From the NCBI GenBank assembly GCA_964387795.1, contig CAYLYP010000020.1, forward strand, positions 1 to 46,704: a DNA stretch of 46,704 nt. Reading direction: 5' to 3'. Positions 1 through 8,838 of this stretch are shown in pieces (position 1 is the stretch's first letter; every line of letters starts with the position of its first letter). The DNA comes from CAYLYP01 sp964387795 (GTDB taxonomy: Bacteria > Bacteroidota > Bacteroidia > Bacteroidales > UBA7960). Made by a program: the position numbers and the translations under genes. Below the pieces are notes generated by a model. That model worked only from the letters and a program-made list of their open reading frames with translations, was not told the origin of the DNA and ran no database searches.

Positions 1-1402
1 ACTTTCCGATGCAGAATTTCCCAAAGATATTACCAAGAATTTCGTCGGTAGAGACCTCTCCAGTGATGCTACCCAGATAATAGAGTGCCTGACGGAGGTC
101 AGAAGCGAGCAAATCGCCATGAATATTTGATTCCAGACCATGTTTAATGGCTTTAATACAATGCAGGGTTTGGGAGAGGGCTTCATAATGCCTGGTATTG
201 GAAACAATGGCAGTGTTTTCTTCCATTGAATCAGACATAATTTGGCGTAATAAACTATCGGTAATCAGGTTTATGTTTTCGCGACGCTTAGCAGAAATAA
301 AAATCGTTTCCCAATCAACAAGATCCCTGAAATGGCGGGGCACTTCTTCGAGCAAATCCGTTTTATTGGCAATAAGGATAAATTTCTTATCCGGGTCGCC
401 AATGGCATCCTTAAGCTCATGCAATGTTTCAATAACCTCATCTACTGTTGTTTCAGTAATATCAAAAAGATATAAAACGACTTCTGCAAGTTTTACTTTT
501 TCAAGTGTACGTTCCATGCCCATGTTCTCAACAACATCTTCAGAATGACGGAGCCCTGCAGTATCAATAAATCTGAACGCAATACCTTCAATCACAATTG
601 TATCTTCAATGGCATCGCGGGTGGTACCTGGGATATCGCTTACCAATGCCTTATCCTCGTTAAGAATTACATTAAGCAGGGTAGATTTTCCCACATTGGG
701 TTTACCAATGATAGCCACAGGAATTCCATTTTTCATTACATTTCCAACAGAAAAAGAAGATATCAGGGATTTAATCTCGGCCTTAATAGCCATCAGTAAT
801 TCTTTAAGTTTGTCCCTATTTGCAAATTCAACATCTTCTTCACTAAAATCAAGTTCCAGTTCAATGAGTGAAGCAAAATCCAATAACTGTTGGCGTAAAG
901 CACCGATACGTTTTGAGAAATGGCCTCTCATCTGGGAGTATGCAAGTTTGTGCGACGCTTTGGAATTGGAAACAATAAGGTCGGCAACAGCTTCAGCCTG
1001 TGATAAATCCATTTTTCCATTTAAGAACGCCCTCATTGTATATTCACCCGGGCGGGCAGGCCTGGCACCATTGTCAATCAATACCTGTAATATCCTTTGC
1101 TGAATATATAATGAGCCATGGCAGGAAATTTCAACAACATCTTCACCTGTATAGCTATTAGGGTTTTTAAAAACAGATACCAATACTTCATCAAGGGTAT
1201 CATCACCTGTACCAATCTGTCCAAGATGAATGGTATGGGAAAGGCTTTCCGATATCTTTACATCCTTTCTATAGGCATAAAAAACCTTATCAGCTATTGA
1301 AAACGCTTGACTGCCCGACAGCCTGATAACAGCTATGGGGCCTGTACCACCGGCAGTTGCAAGGGCACATATCGTATCCTGGTTAGGCAAAGAGCTATTC
1401 AT
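1..1402 (-). CDS. mnmE: tRNA uridine-5-carboxymethylaminomethyl modification GTPase MnmE (3' end at window edge)
   Basis: With MnmG, MnmE installs the carboxymethylaminomethyl group on the wobble uridine of certain tRNAs in the cytoplasm. Reading from the ATG at 1402 gives 467 codons; position 1 is the first base of the stop, so the protein is essentially complete. The N-terminus (MNSSLPNQDTICALAT, then IAVIRLSG) is the tetrahydrofolate-binding domain of the family. A G domain is inserted in the helical domain: P-loop GKPNVGKS at residues 233-240 and NKTD at 346-349. The protein ends in FCIGK with Cys464, the C-terminal Cys motif needed for catalysis in this family. Length matches Bacteroidota MnmE. 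The plus-strand open frames across 198-1300 are antisense shadows. Nothing in the window hints at mnmG or an operon partner. The identification is certain. Confidence 0.97.
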   Translation of the reverse strand, partial: MNSSLPNQDTICALATAGGTGPIAVIRLSGSQAFSIADKVFYAYRKDVKISESLSHTIHLGQIGTGDDTLDEVLVSVFKNPNSYTGEDVVEISCHGSLYIQQRILQVLIDNGARPARPGEYTMRAFLNGKMDLSQAEAVADLIVSNSKASHKLAYSQMRGHFSKRIGALRQQLLDFASLIELELDFSEEDVEFANRDKLKELLMAIKAEIKSLISSFSVGNVMKNGIPVAIIGKPNVGKSTLLNVILNEDKALVSDIPGTTRDAIEDTIVIEGIAFRFIDTAGLRHSEDVVENMGMERTLEKVKLAEVVLYLFDITETTVDEVIETLHELKDAIGDPDKKFILIANKTDLLEEVPRHFRDLVDWETIFISAKRRENINLITDSLLRQIMSDSMEENTAIVSNTRHYEALSQTLHCIKAIKHGLESNIHGDLLASDLRQALYYLGSITGEVSTDEILGNIFGKFCIGK

Positions 1403-1533
1403 TTTCGATGAAATTTGATTTTTATTGTGTAGTAAGCAAATTTAAATAATTAAGTTTGGATTTAAGCAGAAATCCGGTATTTTTGATAAAAGATTTTTAT
1501 TTGCTTAAAAAACAAGGCAACTCATCTAAAAAA

Positions 1534-1582
1534 TTAGCCTGGTAAACAACAAAACGTCACACCTTGTTGTTTACCAGGCTAA
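1534..1582. repeat. perfect 19-bp inverted repeat (hairpin)
   Basis: The arm TTAGCCTGGTAAACAACAA (1534-1552) is followed by an 11-base loop and its exact reverse complement (1564-1582). No T-run follows on either strand, so it does not look like a simple terminator. It lies between the mnmE start and a sucD 3' remnant on the opposite strand. It could be a protein-binding palindrome, the end of a lost mobile element, or a processed RNA hairpin. Function unknown. Confidence 0.8.
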
Positions 1583-1618
1583 GATTAAAACCGGCACCAT
1601 GAGTATATTAGCCAATAA

Positions 1619-1753
1619 AAGAGGCATGCCGGTGCTATTATTGGAGGTAAAGAGGAAACAGCCGAGGCAAAAAAAATACTTATGGATTGCGGTATGCATA
1701 TAGTAGATTCACCAGCCTTAATTGGTGCAACAATGGCAAAATTATTGAAATAG
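1619..1753 (+). pseudogene. 3' remnant of succinyl-CoA synthetase alpha subunit (sucD)
   Basis: The frame from 1619 reads KRHAGAIIGGKEETAEAKK, continues through CGMHIVDSPALIGATMAKLL, and ends in a TAG at 1751-1753. This matches the last 40-odd residues of SucD, where family members read GHAGAIIGGK and end near ADIGETM-LLK. A complete SucD has about 290 residues. Upstream the frame is closed by a TAA at 1616-1618, and the usual KRMGHAG is shortened to KRHAG, so the start of the match is already eroded. There is no start codon and no body of the gene. The in-frame 3' end is well preserved, which suggests a recent rearrangement or a relic kept by chance. It is followed at 1800 by a terminator-like hairpin that may once have ended sucD. 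Confidence 0.75.
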
Positions 1754-1799
1754 AATTTCTATTTTTACCAATAAAGTCCTAAAAAAGACCTTACCAGAT

Positions 1800-1825
1800 A
1801 AGAGGGGGTGATTGTCCTCTTTTTT
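1800..1825 (+). terminator. rho-independent-like terminator downstream of the sucD remnant
   Basis: A 6-bp stem AAGAGG/CCTCTT (1800-1805 and 1816-1821) with a 10-base loop is followed by four more T residues. The orientation fits the plus-strand sucD remnant ending at 1753. The stem is short, so strength is uncertain. Confidence 0.5.
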
Positions 1826-1919
1826 ACAATTATTTGCATTATATAAATCCCTAAATGCAAATTGCAATCAGGAAAAAATTAATAAATACGCATCACCCTA
1901 TATAAAAATGATTCAGGTA

Positions 1920-2597
1920 TCAATTAAAACATATATCCTGAGGCACATCCTTGGCAGCTTCAACAAAAATCCTGATATCATTTAAGCCAATTTGCCCCTT
2001 AAAAAACTTTTTCTGCTTGTTAAACTGATTGATTTTTTTATGAAGATCAACCGGGTCGGCTTGACAGGCTAATTCAACGGTATCAACACCCAATTCATAA
2101 AGAAGGCATGCAAAGCTTACACCAACCCATTTAATCCTTGAAAGATCTGTAAGTTTAGTCAGTTTAAGGATCTCTTCTTCTTTAATTCCTGTAGTCTGAG
2201 AGAGGAACATACGGCTCTTTGAATCCTTTACTTTTTCGTAAAGTTTTGCAGTATCCTTAATCCCAATATGTTCAAGTTTTAAAACTGTTTCTTCCGAAAT
2301 CCCTTTAAAATCTTTTATTTTATTAGGTTTAGGGTGTATGCTTTTAAGTTCCCGAAGAAGCACAACAAGATAATTACCAGAAAAACATTCGGTTTTAGAC
2401 AACTCTTCAAGTTTATCCTTTTTCTTTAATAAAACCATCAATTCTTTTAAGTTCCTGATTCCGATATTCTCAAAATACCCCATTCGTTCATCAATTTTGT
2501 CTTTCAAAACCATTCGACCGGGAGGCAGATATTGAATTTCCAGTTTTCTCTTATAGGCCTCAATGCTTATTGAGGCCAAATCCATATAATAGGCCAT
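1920..2597 (-). CDS. DUF4332 / helix-hairpin-helix-like protein
   Basis: A 225-residue soluble protein of unknown cellular role. Its C-terminal half (about residues 145-225) carries the DUF4332 pattern: LSRIKWVGVSFACLLYELGV followed by DTVELACQADPVDLHKKI. This is a tandem helix-hairpin-helix-like fold seen in other proteins as a possible nucleic-acid or protein interaction module. An earlier copy of the same kind of motif appears around residues 95-130 (IKDFKGISEETVLKLEHIGI), and a weaker one near 40-60 (YFENIGIRNLKELMVLL), so the whole protein is probably three repeats of the unit. There is no signal peptide or membrane segment. The start at 2597 could instead be the Met four codons later (MDLAS). 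It stands alone with no operon partner. Family assignment is good; function is not known. Confidence 0.8.
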   Translation of the reverse strand: MAYYMDLASISIEAYKRKLEIQYLPPGRMVLKDKIDERMGYFENIGIRNLKELMVLLKKKDKLEELSKTECFSGNYLVVLLRELKSIHPKPNKIKDFKGISEETVLKLEHIGIKDTAKLYEKVKDSKSRMFLSQTTGIKEEEILKLTKLTDLSRIKWVGVSFACLLYELGVDTVELACQADPVDLHKKINQFNKQKKFFKGQIGLNDIRIFVEAAKDVPQDICFN

Positions 2598-3081
2598 GTT
2601 GATTTGTTTTGACTTTTACCATTAGTAATATTCAATTTTTCTTTTAAATTGTTAAAACGCTCAACTATTCCCATTAATTGTTTCAATTTCCCTTAAAATA
2701 TAAACTTGATAAAAATATAAATTATTTCGGAAATCTGAATTATTAAAAGGTCATTTTTTTTAAAACAAAGCGATAATTAAACAGGAATTCATTCATTGTT
2801 TCAGATAAAAAACTGGTGGCAATAATTCAAATAACAGTTTATCAAGATGATACAGTTAATATCACAACAACAACCACTTAATTTAGTATAAATAAAAATT
2901 TTCAGTTGAATGCACAAAACAATACTGATTATTTTATAATTTTATATGGTGGATTTTAAAAACATATTCTACAAAGGCAATCAGGAAAGAGTATATTATC
3001 CCAGCCTTAAATAAAATAAGAATCTTTTTAACCCGATAACAGGCAATTTTATTGACAACTCCATCAAAAACATCATATTTT
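2598..3081. other. intergenic region, no gene seen
   Basis: A 484-base AT-rich gap between the start of the DUF4332 gene (minus) and the alpha-2-macroglobulin gene (plus). It must hold both divergent promoters, but I could not pick a convincing -33/-7 pair, and I see no RNA gene or strong repeat. The minus-strand open frame that reaches into it (2934-3257) is mostly antisense to the alpha-2-macroglobulin N-terminus. Confidence 0.6.
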
Positions 3082-6000
3082 ATGAAAAAAAGAACAAAAA
3101 TAGTTGTAATCTCTGCTATTGCCGTGCTTGCAGTAGTTTTAGGCATCGTATTTTGGCCCAAAAGCCTAAGTTTTTCAGCTGATAAGCAAGGCCAACAAAT
3201 AGATCCCGGGTTTAGGGACTTTATAAGCGGTTTTAGTGCAGGCATGCTGCCATCCAATAGCCCTGTAAGGGTAAGGTTGGCATTTGACTATGCGGATTCG
3301 ACGCTTATTGGAAAGACAAGCGATAAGGAATTATTCAAATTCAAGCCATCGTTAAAGGGTGAAACCACATGGATAGATTCCAGGACGGTAGAATTTCGTC
3401 CTGAAAAAAGGATGAAAGCAGGAGAAGAATATACAGCACGTTTTTTTCTTTCAGATATTATTCAGGTATCAAAGGAGTTAGAGACATTAACCTTTAATTT
3501 TAAAGTAATTCCACAGAACCTTGAAGTTAGGGTTTTATCAGTTAAGCCATATCGGGAGAGCGATAAGGATTTGTACCAAATCAGGGGGCAGGTGGTTACA
3601 GCCGACCAGGCCGAACCGGAAGCATTGAAAAAAGTAATAAAAGGGGAATTTGCAGGGAAAGATTACTCACCGGAATGGGAAGAAGATCAATCAGGGAATT
3701 CAAGTTTTTTTGTATTTAAAAATATCCCCAGGCCATTAAAAGAGCAGTCATTTGAAATTGAGTATGATGGGAAATCCATAGAAACAGACCAGGAAGGTTC
3801 ATTGTATGTTGAATTATTACCATCCGGGGTATTTGATCTGCTCTATCATCGTGTTGACCAGTCACCTGAACAGGGAGTGAGCCTTCAGTTTTCAGAAAAC
3901 CTGAAAGCATCGCAGGAATTAGAGGGATTAATAACGTTGAATGATGGCAGTAAAGTCAGGTTTCAGCAAGTGGACAATGAAATAAAAGTCTTCACAGGAG
4001 GAAGCCTCACAGGCAGCTATGTACTGACAATAGACAAAGGGATCAGGGATATGAATGATCAAAAATTGGATGACATAAAAGCTGTCAGCATAGAGTTTGA
4101 GGATGTAAAACCAGATGTCAGGGCTGTGGGAAAAGGCGTTATCATGCCTGCTTCCAATATGCTCATACTTCCCTTTGAAGCAATCAATCTGGGAGCAGTC
4201 GATGTTCAGGTTATCAGGATTTATGAGTCAAATATCGGGCAATTCTTACAGGTAAACCAACTATCGGATAGCTATGAGATGCGCCGTGTAGGACGTACTG
4301 TATTAAAAAAGACCATTCCATTATCAACAAACCCGGCAGACCAAAACAGATGGAACAGATATTCGCTTGACCTGGCAGAAGTTATAAACGCAGACCCCGG
4401 AGCAATGTACAGGGTTAAATTCTCATTTAAAAAAGAATATGCCATATATGGCTGTGGTGGCACAGAAGCCAATGCCCCAATGGCTATCTTACAGGAATTC
4501 GACAATAAAAGTTTTGAAGAAGAAGAGTCAGAATGGAATTATTATGATGATTATGACGGGGATTATTACGATTATGAGTATTATGACTGGAGCGAGAGAG
4601 ATGATCCATGTACAGTCTCATATTATTACAACAAAGGCTTCGCACGCAATGTGATGGCCTCTGACCTTGGCATCATCGCAAAAAAAGGCAATGATGGTAC
4701 AGTTACATGTTTTGTCGCAGATATTGTTAGCACGCAACCCATGGACAATGTGAGCATTGAAGTATATAATTTCCAACAACAACTTTTATCCGGAGGGACT
4801 ACCGACAAGGAAGGGAAAGCAGTTATTTCAACAAAAGGGAACCCATTTTACCTTATTGCCAAAAAAGATAAACAACGCGGGTATCTAAGGCTTGATAACG
4901 GCTCTTCCTTATCGTTGAGCATGTTTGATGTTTCAGGCCAACAAATAGATAAAGGGCTAAAAGGCTTCATTTATGGAGAGAGGGGCGTTTGGCGCCCTGG
5001 TGATTCACTACACCTTGCCCTTATCATTGAAGACAGGGATAAGAGATTGCCCCAGAACTATCCGGTTACATTTATACTTTCAAACCCATTGGGGCAACAG
5101 GTTCAGCGTATCGTTAAAACAAACGGCGTAAATGGCATTTATAGGTTTAGTACAGCCACTCAAGCTGATGCCCCCACCGGAAATTATACAGCCAGTTTTA
5201 AAGCCGGTGGTGCAAACTTTACGAAAAGCATCAGGATTGAGACCATTATGCCAAACAGGATAAAAATCCAACTTGACATACCGGGAAACAAACTCACTTC
5301 TCAGGATATGCCCCAACTGACCCTTAGCGGCCAATGGCTTCATGGAGCAGATGCAAGAAACCTTAAGGCCGAAATAGATGTGACCCTGTCCTCTACTCCT
5401 ACCCTTTTTGAAGCTTATAAAAATTATCATTTTGATGACCCGGCATCCCCTTTTCAATCAGAATCACACAACCTCTTTAGCGGGCGCCTTGATGATAAGG
5501 GCATTGCTAAATTTACACCAAGTATAAGCATTGAAAACAATGCCCCAGGGGTGTTAAAAGCAGCTTTTGAAACTAAAATATTTGAAGAAGGCGGTGCTTT
5601 TAGTGTGGATAGGTTTTCAGTTCCATTCTACCCTTATGAATCTTATGTAGGCATCAAATCACCCGAAGGAGAAGGATATTTTAATACGCTCGTTACTGAT
5701 GAAACACATAAGATTGACATTGTAAACGTGAACAGTAATGGAAAAATCGTTGCTTCAAATAATATTAAGATTGATGTTTATAAATTGGATTGGCGTTGGT
5801 GGTGGGATAATTCAGATGAATATCTTGGGCAATTTGTTTCGGGCGATTATCATCAGCCGATTGAAAGCAGCACAATAAACACTTCATCAGGAAAAGCAAG
5901 CTATAACCTAAGGATAAATTACCCTGAATGGGGCAGATATCTGGTAAGGGTAACTGACCTATCAAGTGGGCATGCCACAGGTAAAATTGTATTTATAGAT

Positions 6001-8661
6001 TGGCCATCCTGGCGCGACCAGAACAGGGAAGGAAGGCAGGAAGCAGCCAATATGCTTAGTTTTAATTCATCAAAGGATAAATACAATGTTGGTGAAGACA
6101 TCGTATTAACTATTCCGACATCTAAAGAAGGACGCCTTTTGGTAAGCCTTGAAAACGGCACACGTATTATTAAGAGTTTCTGGAATGATGTAAAGGAAGG
6201 CACCACAGAAATAAGATTTAAGGCTATCCAGGAGATGGCTCCAAATGTCTTTGCGCATGTAACCTATATCCAGCCCCATGCCCAAACAGCAAACTCTTTG
6301 CCAATCAGGTTATATGGAATACTACCCATAATCGTTGAAAACCAAGGAACAAGGTTGACACCTGTAATTGAAACAAGCGATGTATATAAACCAGAGCAGC
6401 CTGTTAAAATTACCGTTAAAGAAAAAACAGGTAAAGCTATGACCTATACCCTTGCTGTTGTTGACGAAGGCCTGCTTGATATCACCCGTTTTAAAACCCC
6501 GGATCCGTGGGCATATTTTTATGCAAGAGAAGCCTTAGGTGTTAAAACCTGGGATTTATATGACCTTGTGATGGGAGCCCAGGGCAAAGAATTTTCAAGA
6601 TTATTGAGCATCGGAGGCGATGATGAGCTTAAGAGGCCAATGGATAGTGAAAGGGCAAGCCGTTTCAAACCGGTAGTCAAGTGTTTTGGGCCATTCAGTA
6701 TTGGCAAAGGGAAATCACAAACCCATAGTTTCCAAATGCCCAACTATGTTGGTTCAGTCAAAGTAATGGTTGTAGCAGCTCAGGATGGGGCTTATGGCCA
6801 GGCAGAAAAAGCAGTACCTGTTCGCCAATCGTTGATGATCCTTGGAACATTGCCAAGGGTATTAGGACCAGACGAATCTGTAAAACTCCCGGTAACAGTT
6901 TTTGCAATGGATAAATCTGTTCAGAATGTAAGCCTTTCGATAGAGGCAAATGAGCTGTTTGAAATCACATCACAGAAAAGCCAGAAGTTAAGTTTTTCAA
7001 AAACAGGTGATAAGATAGTATATTTTGAACTTAAAACAAAACCAGTAACAGGGGTAGCAAGAGTTGAACTCAAGGCAGTATCGGGAAATAATACAGCAAC
7101 TTATGATATTGAGCTGGACGTCAGAAATCCCAACCCAGTGTCAACAGATGTCATTCCTACAATAGTGCAAGGCGGAAAATCATGGAACCAGAAAGTGATG
7201 CCTATTGGGATGTCAGGCACCAACAAAGCAGTTATAGAGGTTTCTGCAATACCTCCTTTAAATCTTGAAAAGCGCTTACAATACCTGATTGAATATCCTC
7301 ATGGATGTATGGAACAAATCACATCCGGGGCATTTCCACAATTATATTTAAGCAAGTTGATCGAATTGGGCGAGGAGACAGAAACAAAGACTGAGAACAA
7401 CGTTAAATCTGTTATTAACAGATTGATAAGTGCGCAGTTGCCCAATGGGGGCATTCCAATGTGGTCGGGCAGCAATATGGCCAATGATTGGATAACTTCC
7501 TATGCAGGGCATTTTATGCTCGAAGCAAAGAGTTTGGGATTTGATGTGCCACTTTCATTTATCGATAATTGGAAGTCATACCAACGTCATCTTGCAAATG
7601 CATGGATCCCACAAAGCGAGACTTTTAATAACTCGCTTATGCAGGCATATCGTTTGTACACCCTTGCATTATCGGGAAGTGCAGAAATGGGAGCCATGAA
7701 CAGGCTAAGGGAAAATACAGAAATATCGCTTCCAGCACGTTGGAGCCTTGCCGGAGCATACCAGTTGGCAGGTCAACCGGAAGCTGCATCCAAGCTCATT
7801 GAAAAGGCCACCTATTCGCTTGAAAAGTATTCGGAGCTTTCTTATACCTATGGTTCATCGGAACGCGATAAAGCAATCATCCTTGAGACCCTGACCCTCA
7901 TGAAGAGGAACAATGATGCAGCCATCCTTGTCAAAGAACTCTCCGAAGCCCTATCATCCGATAACTGGCTTAGCACCCAGACAACATCATTCTCCCTTAT
8001 GGCAATATCCAAATATCTGAAAGACCAAAAACCAGAATCAGGGATAAGTTTTGAATGGAAAATAGACAATCAGTCTATGCAAAGTGAAAAAACTAAAAAC
8101 GCAATATTCTCTAAGAAAATTGAGTTAACAAACCTAAGTCAGGGGCATGAGCTAAATATTGTCAACAAAGGCAAATCCCCATTGTTTGTAAGGGTTATTC
8201 TTTCCGGCATTCCTTTAATGGGGCAAGAGACCTCTGCTGCAAATTTCATGAACATCTCAGTAAATTACACAAACCTGAACGGTTCATCAATTGATATAAG
8301 CAGTCTCAAACAGGGAACATCATTTGTTGCAGAAGTAACTGTAAGCAACCCAGGAATCAGGGGATTCCTTAAAGAAGTTGCACTAAGCCAGATATTCCCG
8401 GCAGGCTGGGAAATTCAAAATGCCCGAATGTCAGAAAAAGCTGCTGCATTAAAATCTGATGAGTATTCCTATCAAGACATCAGGGACGACAGGGTTTATA
8501 CTTATTTCGACCTTCAATCAGGGCATTCAAAAACTTATAGGATTTTATTACATGCCGCTTACGAGGGCACCTATTATCTCAGTGGGCCTTCAGTTGAAAC
8601 CATGTATGATGCATCAATAAATGCCCGTGTAAAAGGCCAATGGATAAAGGTTATTAAATAA
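3082..8661 (+). CDS. bacterial alpha-2-macroglobulin family protein (MG10-type)
   Basis: A large envelope protein of 1859 residues, thought in this family to trap proteases in the periplasm. I chose the ATG at 3082 (MKKRTKIVVISAIAVL) over a TTG ten codons upstream, because it places a positively charged start directly before one hydrophobic segment (residues 5-25). No lipobox Cys follows, so it is probably a signal-anchored rather than a lipidated protein. Repeated beta-rich macroglobulin domains fill most of the length; the central AMTYTLAVVDEGLLDITRF is typical of the alpha-2-macroglobulin core. The thioester motif is present as PHGCMEQ with Cys1409, as in CxEQ-type bacterial members, followed by the helical thioester domain (YPHG to about 1650). 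Residues about 480-512 are an unusual Glu/Asp/Tyr-rich insert ending at a Cys. There is no neighbouring pbpC, the usual partner in Proteobacteria. A strong terminator follows. Confidence 0.92.
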   Translation: MKKRTKIVVISAIAVLAVVLGIVFWPKSLSFSADKQGQQIDPGFRDFISGFSAGMLPSNSPVRVRLAFDYADSTLIGKTSDKELFKFKPSLKGETTWIDSRTVEFRPEKRMKAGEEYTARFFLSDIIQVSKELETLTFNFKVIPQNLEVRVLSVKPYRESDKDLYQIRGQVVTADQAEPEALKKVIKGEFAGKDYSPEWEEDQSGNSSFFVFKNIPRPLKEQSFEIEYDGKSIETDQEGSLYVELLPSGVFDLLYHRVDQSPEQGVSLQFSENLKASQELEGLITLNDGSKVRFQQVDNEIKVFTGGSLTGSYVLTIDKGIRDMNDQKLDDIKAVSIEFEDVKPDVRAVGKGVIMPASNMLILPFEAINLGAVDVQVIRIYESNIGQFLQVNQLSDSYEMRRVGRTVLKKTIPLSTNPADQNRWNRYSLDLAEVINADPGAMYRVKFSFKKEYAIYGCGGTEANAPMAILQEFDNKSFEEEESEWNYYDDYDGDYYDYEYYDWSERDDPCTVSYYYNKGFARNVMASDLGIIAKKGNDGTVTCFVADIVSTQPMDNVSIEVYNFQQQLLSGGTTDKEGKAVISTKGNPFYLIAKKDKQRGYLRLDNGSSLSLSMFDVSGQQIDKGLKGFIYGERGVWRPGDSLHLALIIEDRDKRLPQNYPVTFILSNPLGQQVQRIVKTNGVNGIYRFSTATQADAPTGNYTASFKAGGANFTKSIRIETIMPNRIKIQLDIPGNKLTSQDMPQLTLSGQWLHGADARNLKAEIDVTLSSTPTLFEAYKNYHFDDPASPFQSESHNLFSGRLDDKGIAKFTPSISIENNAPGVLKAAFETKIFEEGGAFSVDRFSVPFYPYESYVGIKSPEGEGYFNTLVTDETHKIDIVNVNSNGKIVASNNIKIDVYKLDWRWWWDNSDEYLGQFVSGDYHQPIESSTINTSSGKASYNLRINYPEWGRYLVRVTDLSSGHATGKIVFIDWPSWRDQNREGRQEAANMLSFNSSKDKYNVGEDIVLTIPTSKEGRLLVSLENGTRIIKSFWNDVKEGTTEIRFKAIQEMAPNVFAHVTYIQPHAQTANSLPIRLYGILPIIVENQGTRLTPVIETSDVYKPEQPVKITVKEKTGKAMTYTLAVVDEGLLDITRFKTPDPWAYFYAREALGVKTWDLYDLVMGAQGKEFSRLLSIGGDDELKRPMDSERASRFKPVVKCFGPFSIGKGKSQTHSFQMPNYVGSVKVMVVAAQDGAYGQAEKAVPVRQSLMILGTLPRVLGPDESVKLPVTVFAMDKSVQNVSLSIEANELFEITSQKSQKLSFSKTGDKIVYFELKTKPVTGVARVELKAVSGNNTATYDIELDVRNPNPVSTDVIPTIVQGGKSWNQKVMPIGMSGTNKAVIEVSAIPPLNLEKRLQYLIEYPHGCMEQITSGAFPQLYLSKLIELGEETETKTENNVKSVINRLISAQLPNGGIPMWSGSNMANDWITSYAGHFMLEAKSLGFDVPLSFIDNWKSYQRHLANAWIPQSETFNNSLMQAYRLYTLALSGSAEMGAMNRLRENTEISLPARWSLAGAYQLAGQPEAASKLIEKATYSLEKYSELSYTYGSSERDKAIILETLTLMKRNNDAAILVKELSEALSSDNWLSTQTTSFSLMAISKYLKDQKPESGISFEWKIDNQSMQSEKTKNAIFSKKIELTNLSQGHELNIVNKGKSPLFVRVILSGIPLMGQETSAANFMNISVNYTNLNGSSIDISSLKQGTSFVAEVTVSNPGIRGFLKEVALSQIFPAGWEIQNARMSEKAAALKSDEYSYQDIRDDRVYTYFDLQSGHSKTYRILLHAAYEGTYYLSGPSVETMYDASINARVKGQWIKVIK

Positions 8662-8675
8662 CCAACCCATAGGAT

Positions 8676-8715
8676 AAAAAAAGCCTGCTTTTCAAACAAT
8701 AAAGCAGGCTTTTTT
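8676..8715 (+). terminator. strong rho-independent terminator after the alpha-2-macroglobulin gene
   Basis: The stem GCCTGCTTT/AAAGCAGGC is flanked by A-run and T-run (A before 8683, T at 8710-8715), 15 bases after the stop. With A/T runs on both sides it could work in both directions. It separates this gene from mqnE. Confidence 0.9.
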
Positions 8716-8838
8716 GTTTATTACACGAATCTATTATAAAGACTAAACTGTAAAGTGAAAAGTTTACAAAAATTTTTAGGCTTCGTTGAAACATTTTTTA
8801 TTAACATTGCTATAATATAATATTTATTACACAAATAC

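Noticed and set aside
198..1300. Four plus-strand open frames over the first 1.3 kb
   Set aside because: They are antisense to mnmE, whose minus-strand reading matches the MnmE family along its whole length.
3052..3081. TTG start ten codons before the alpha-2-macroglobulin ATG
   Set aside because: The ATG at 3082 gives a normal charged start directly followed by the hydrophobic signal segment; the TTG extension would put polar residues before it.
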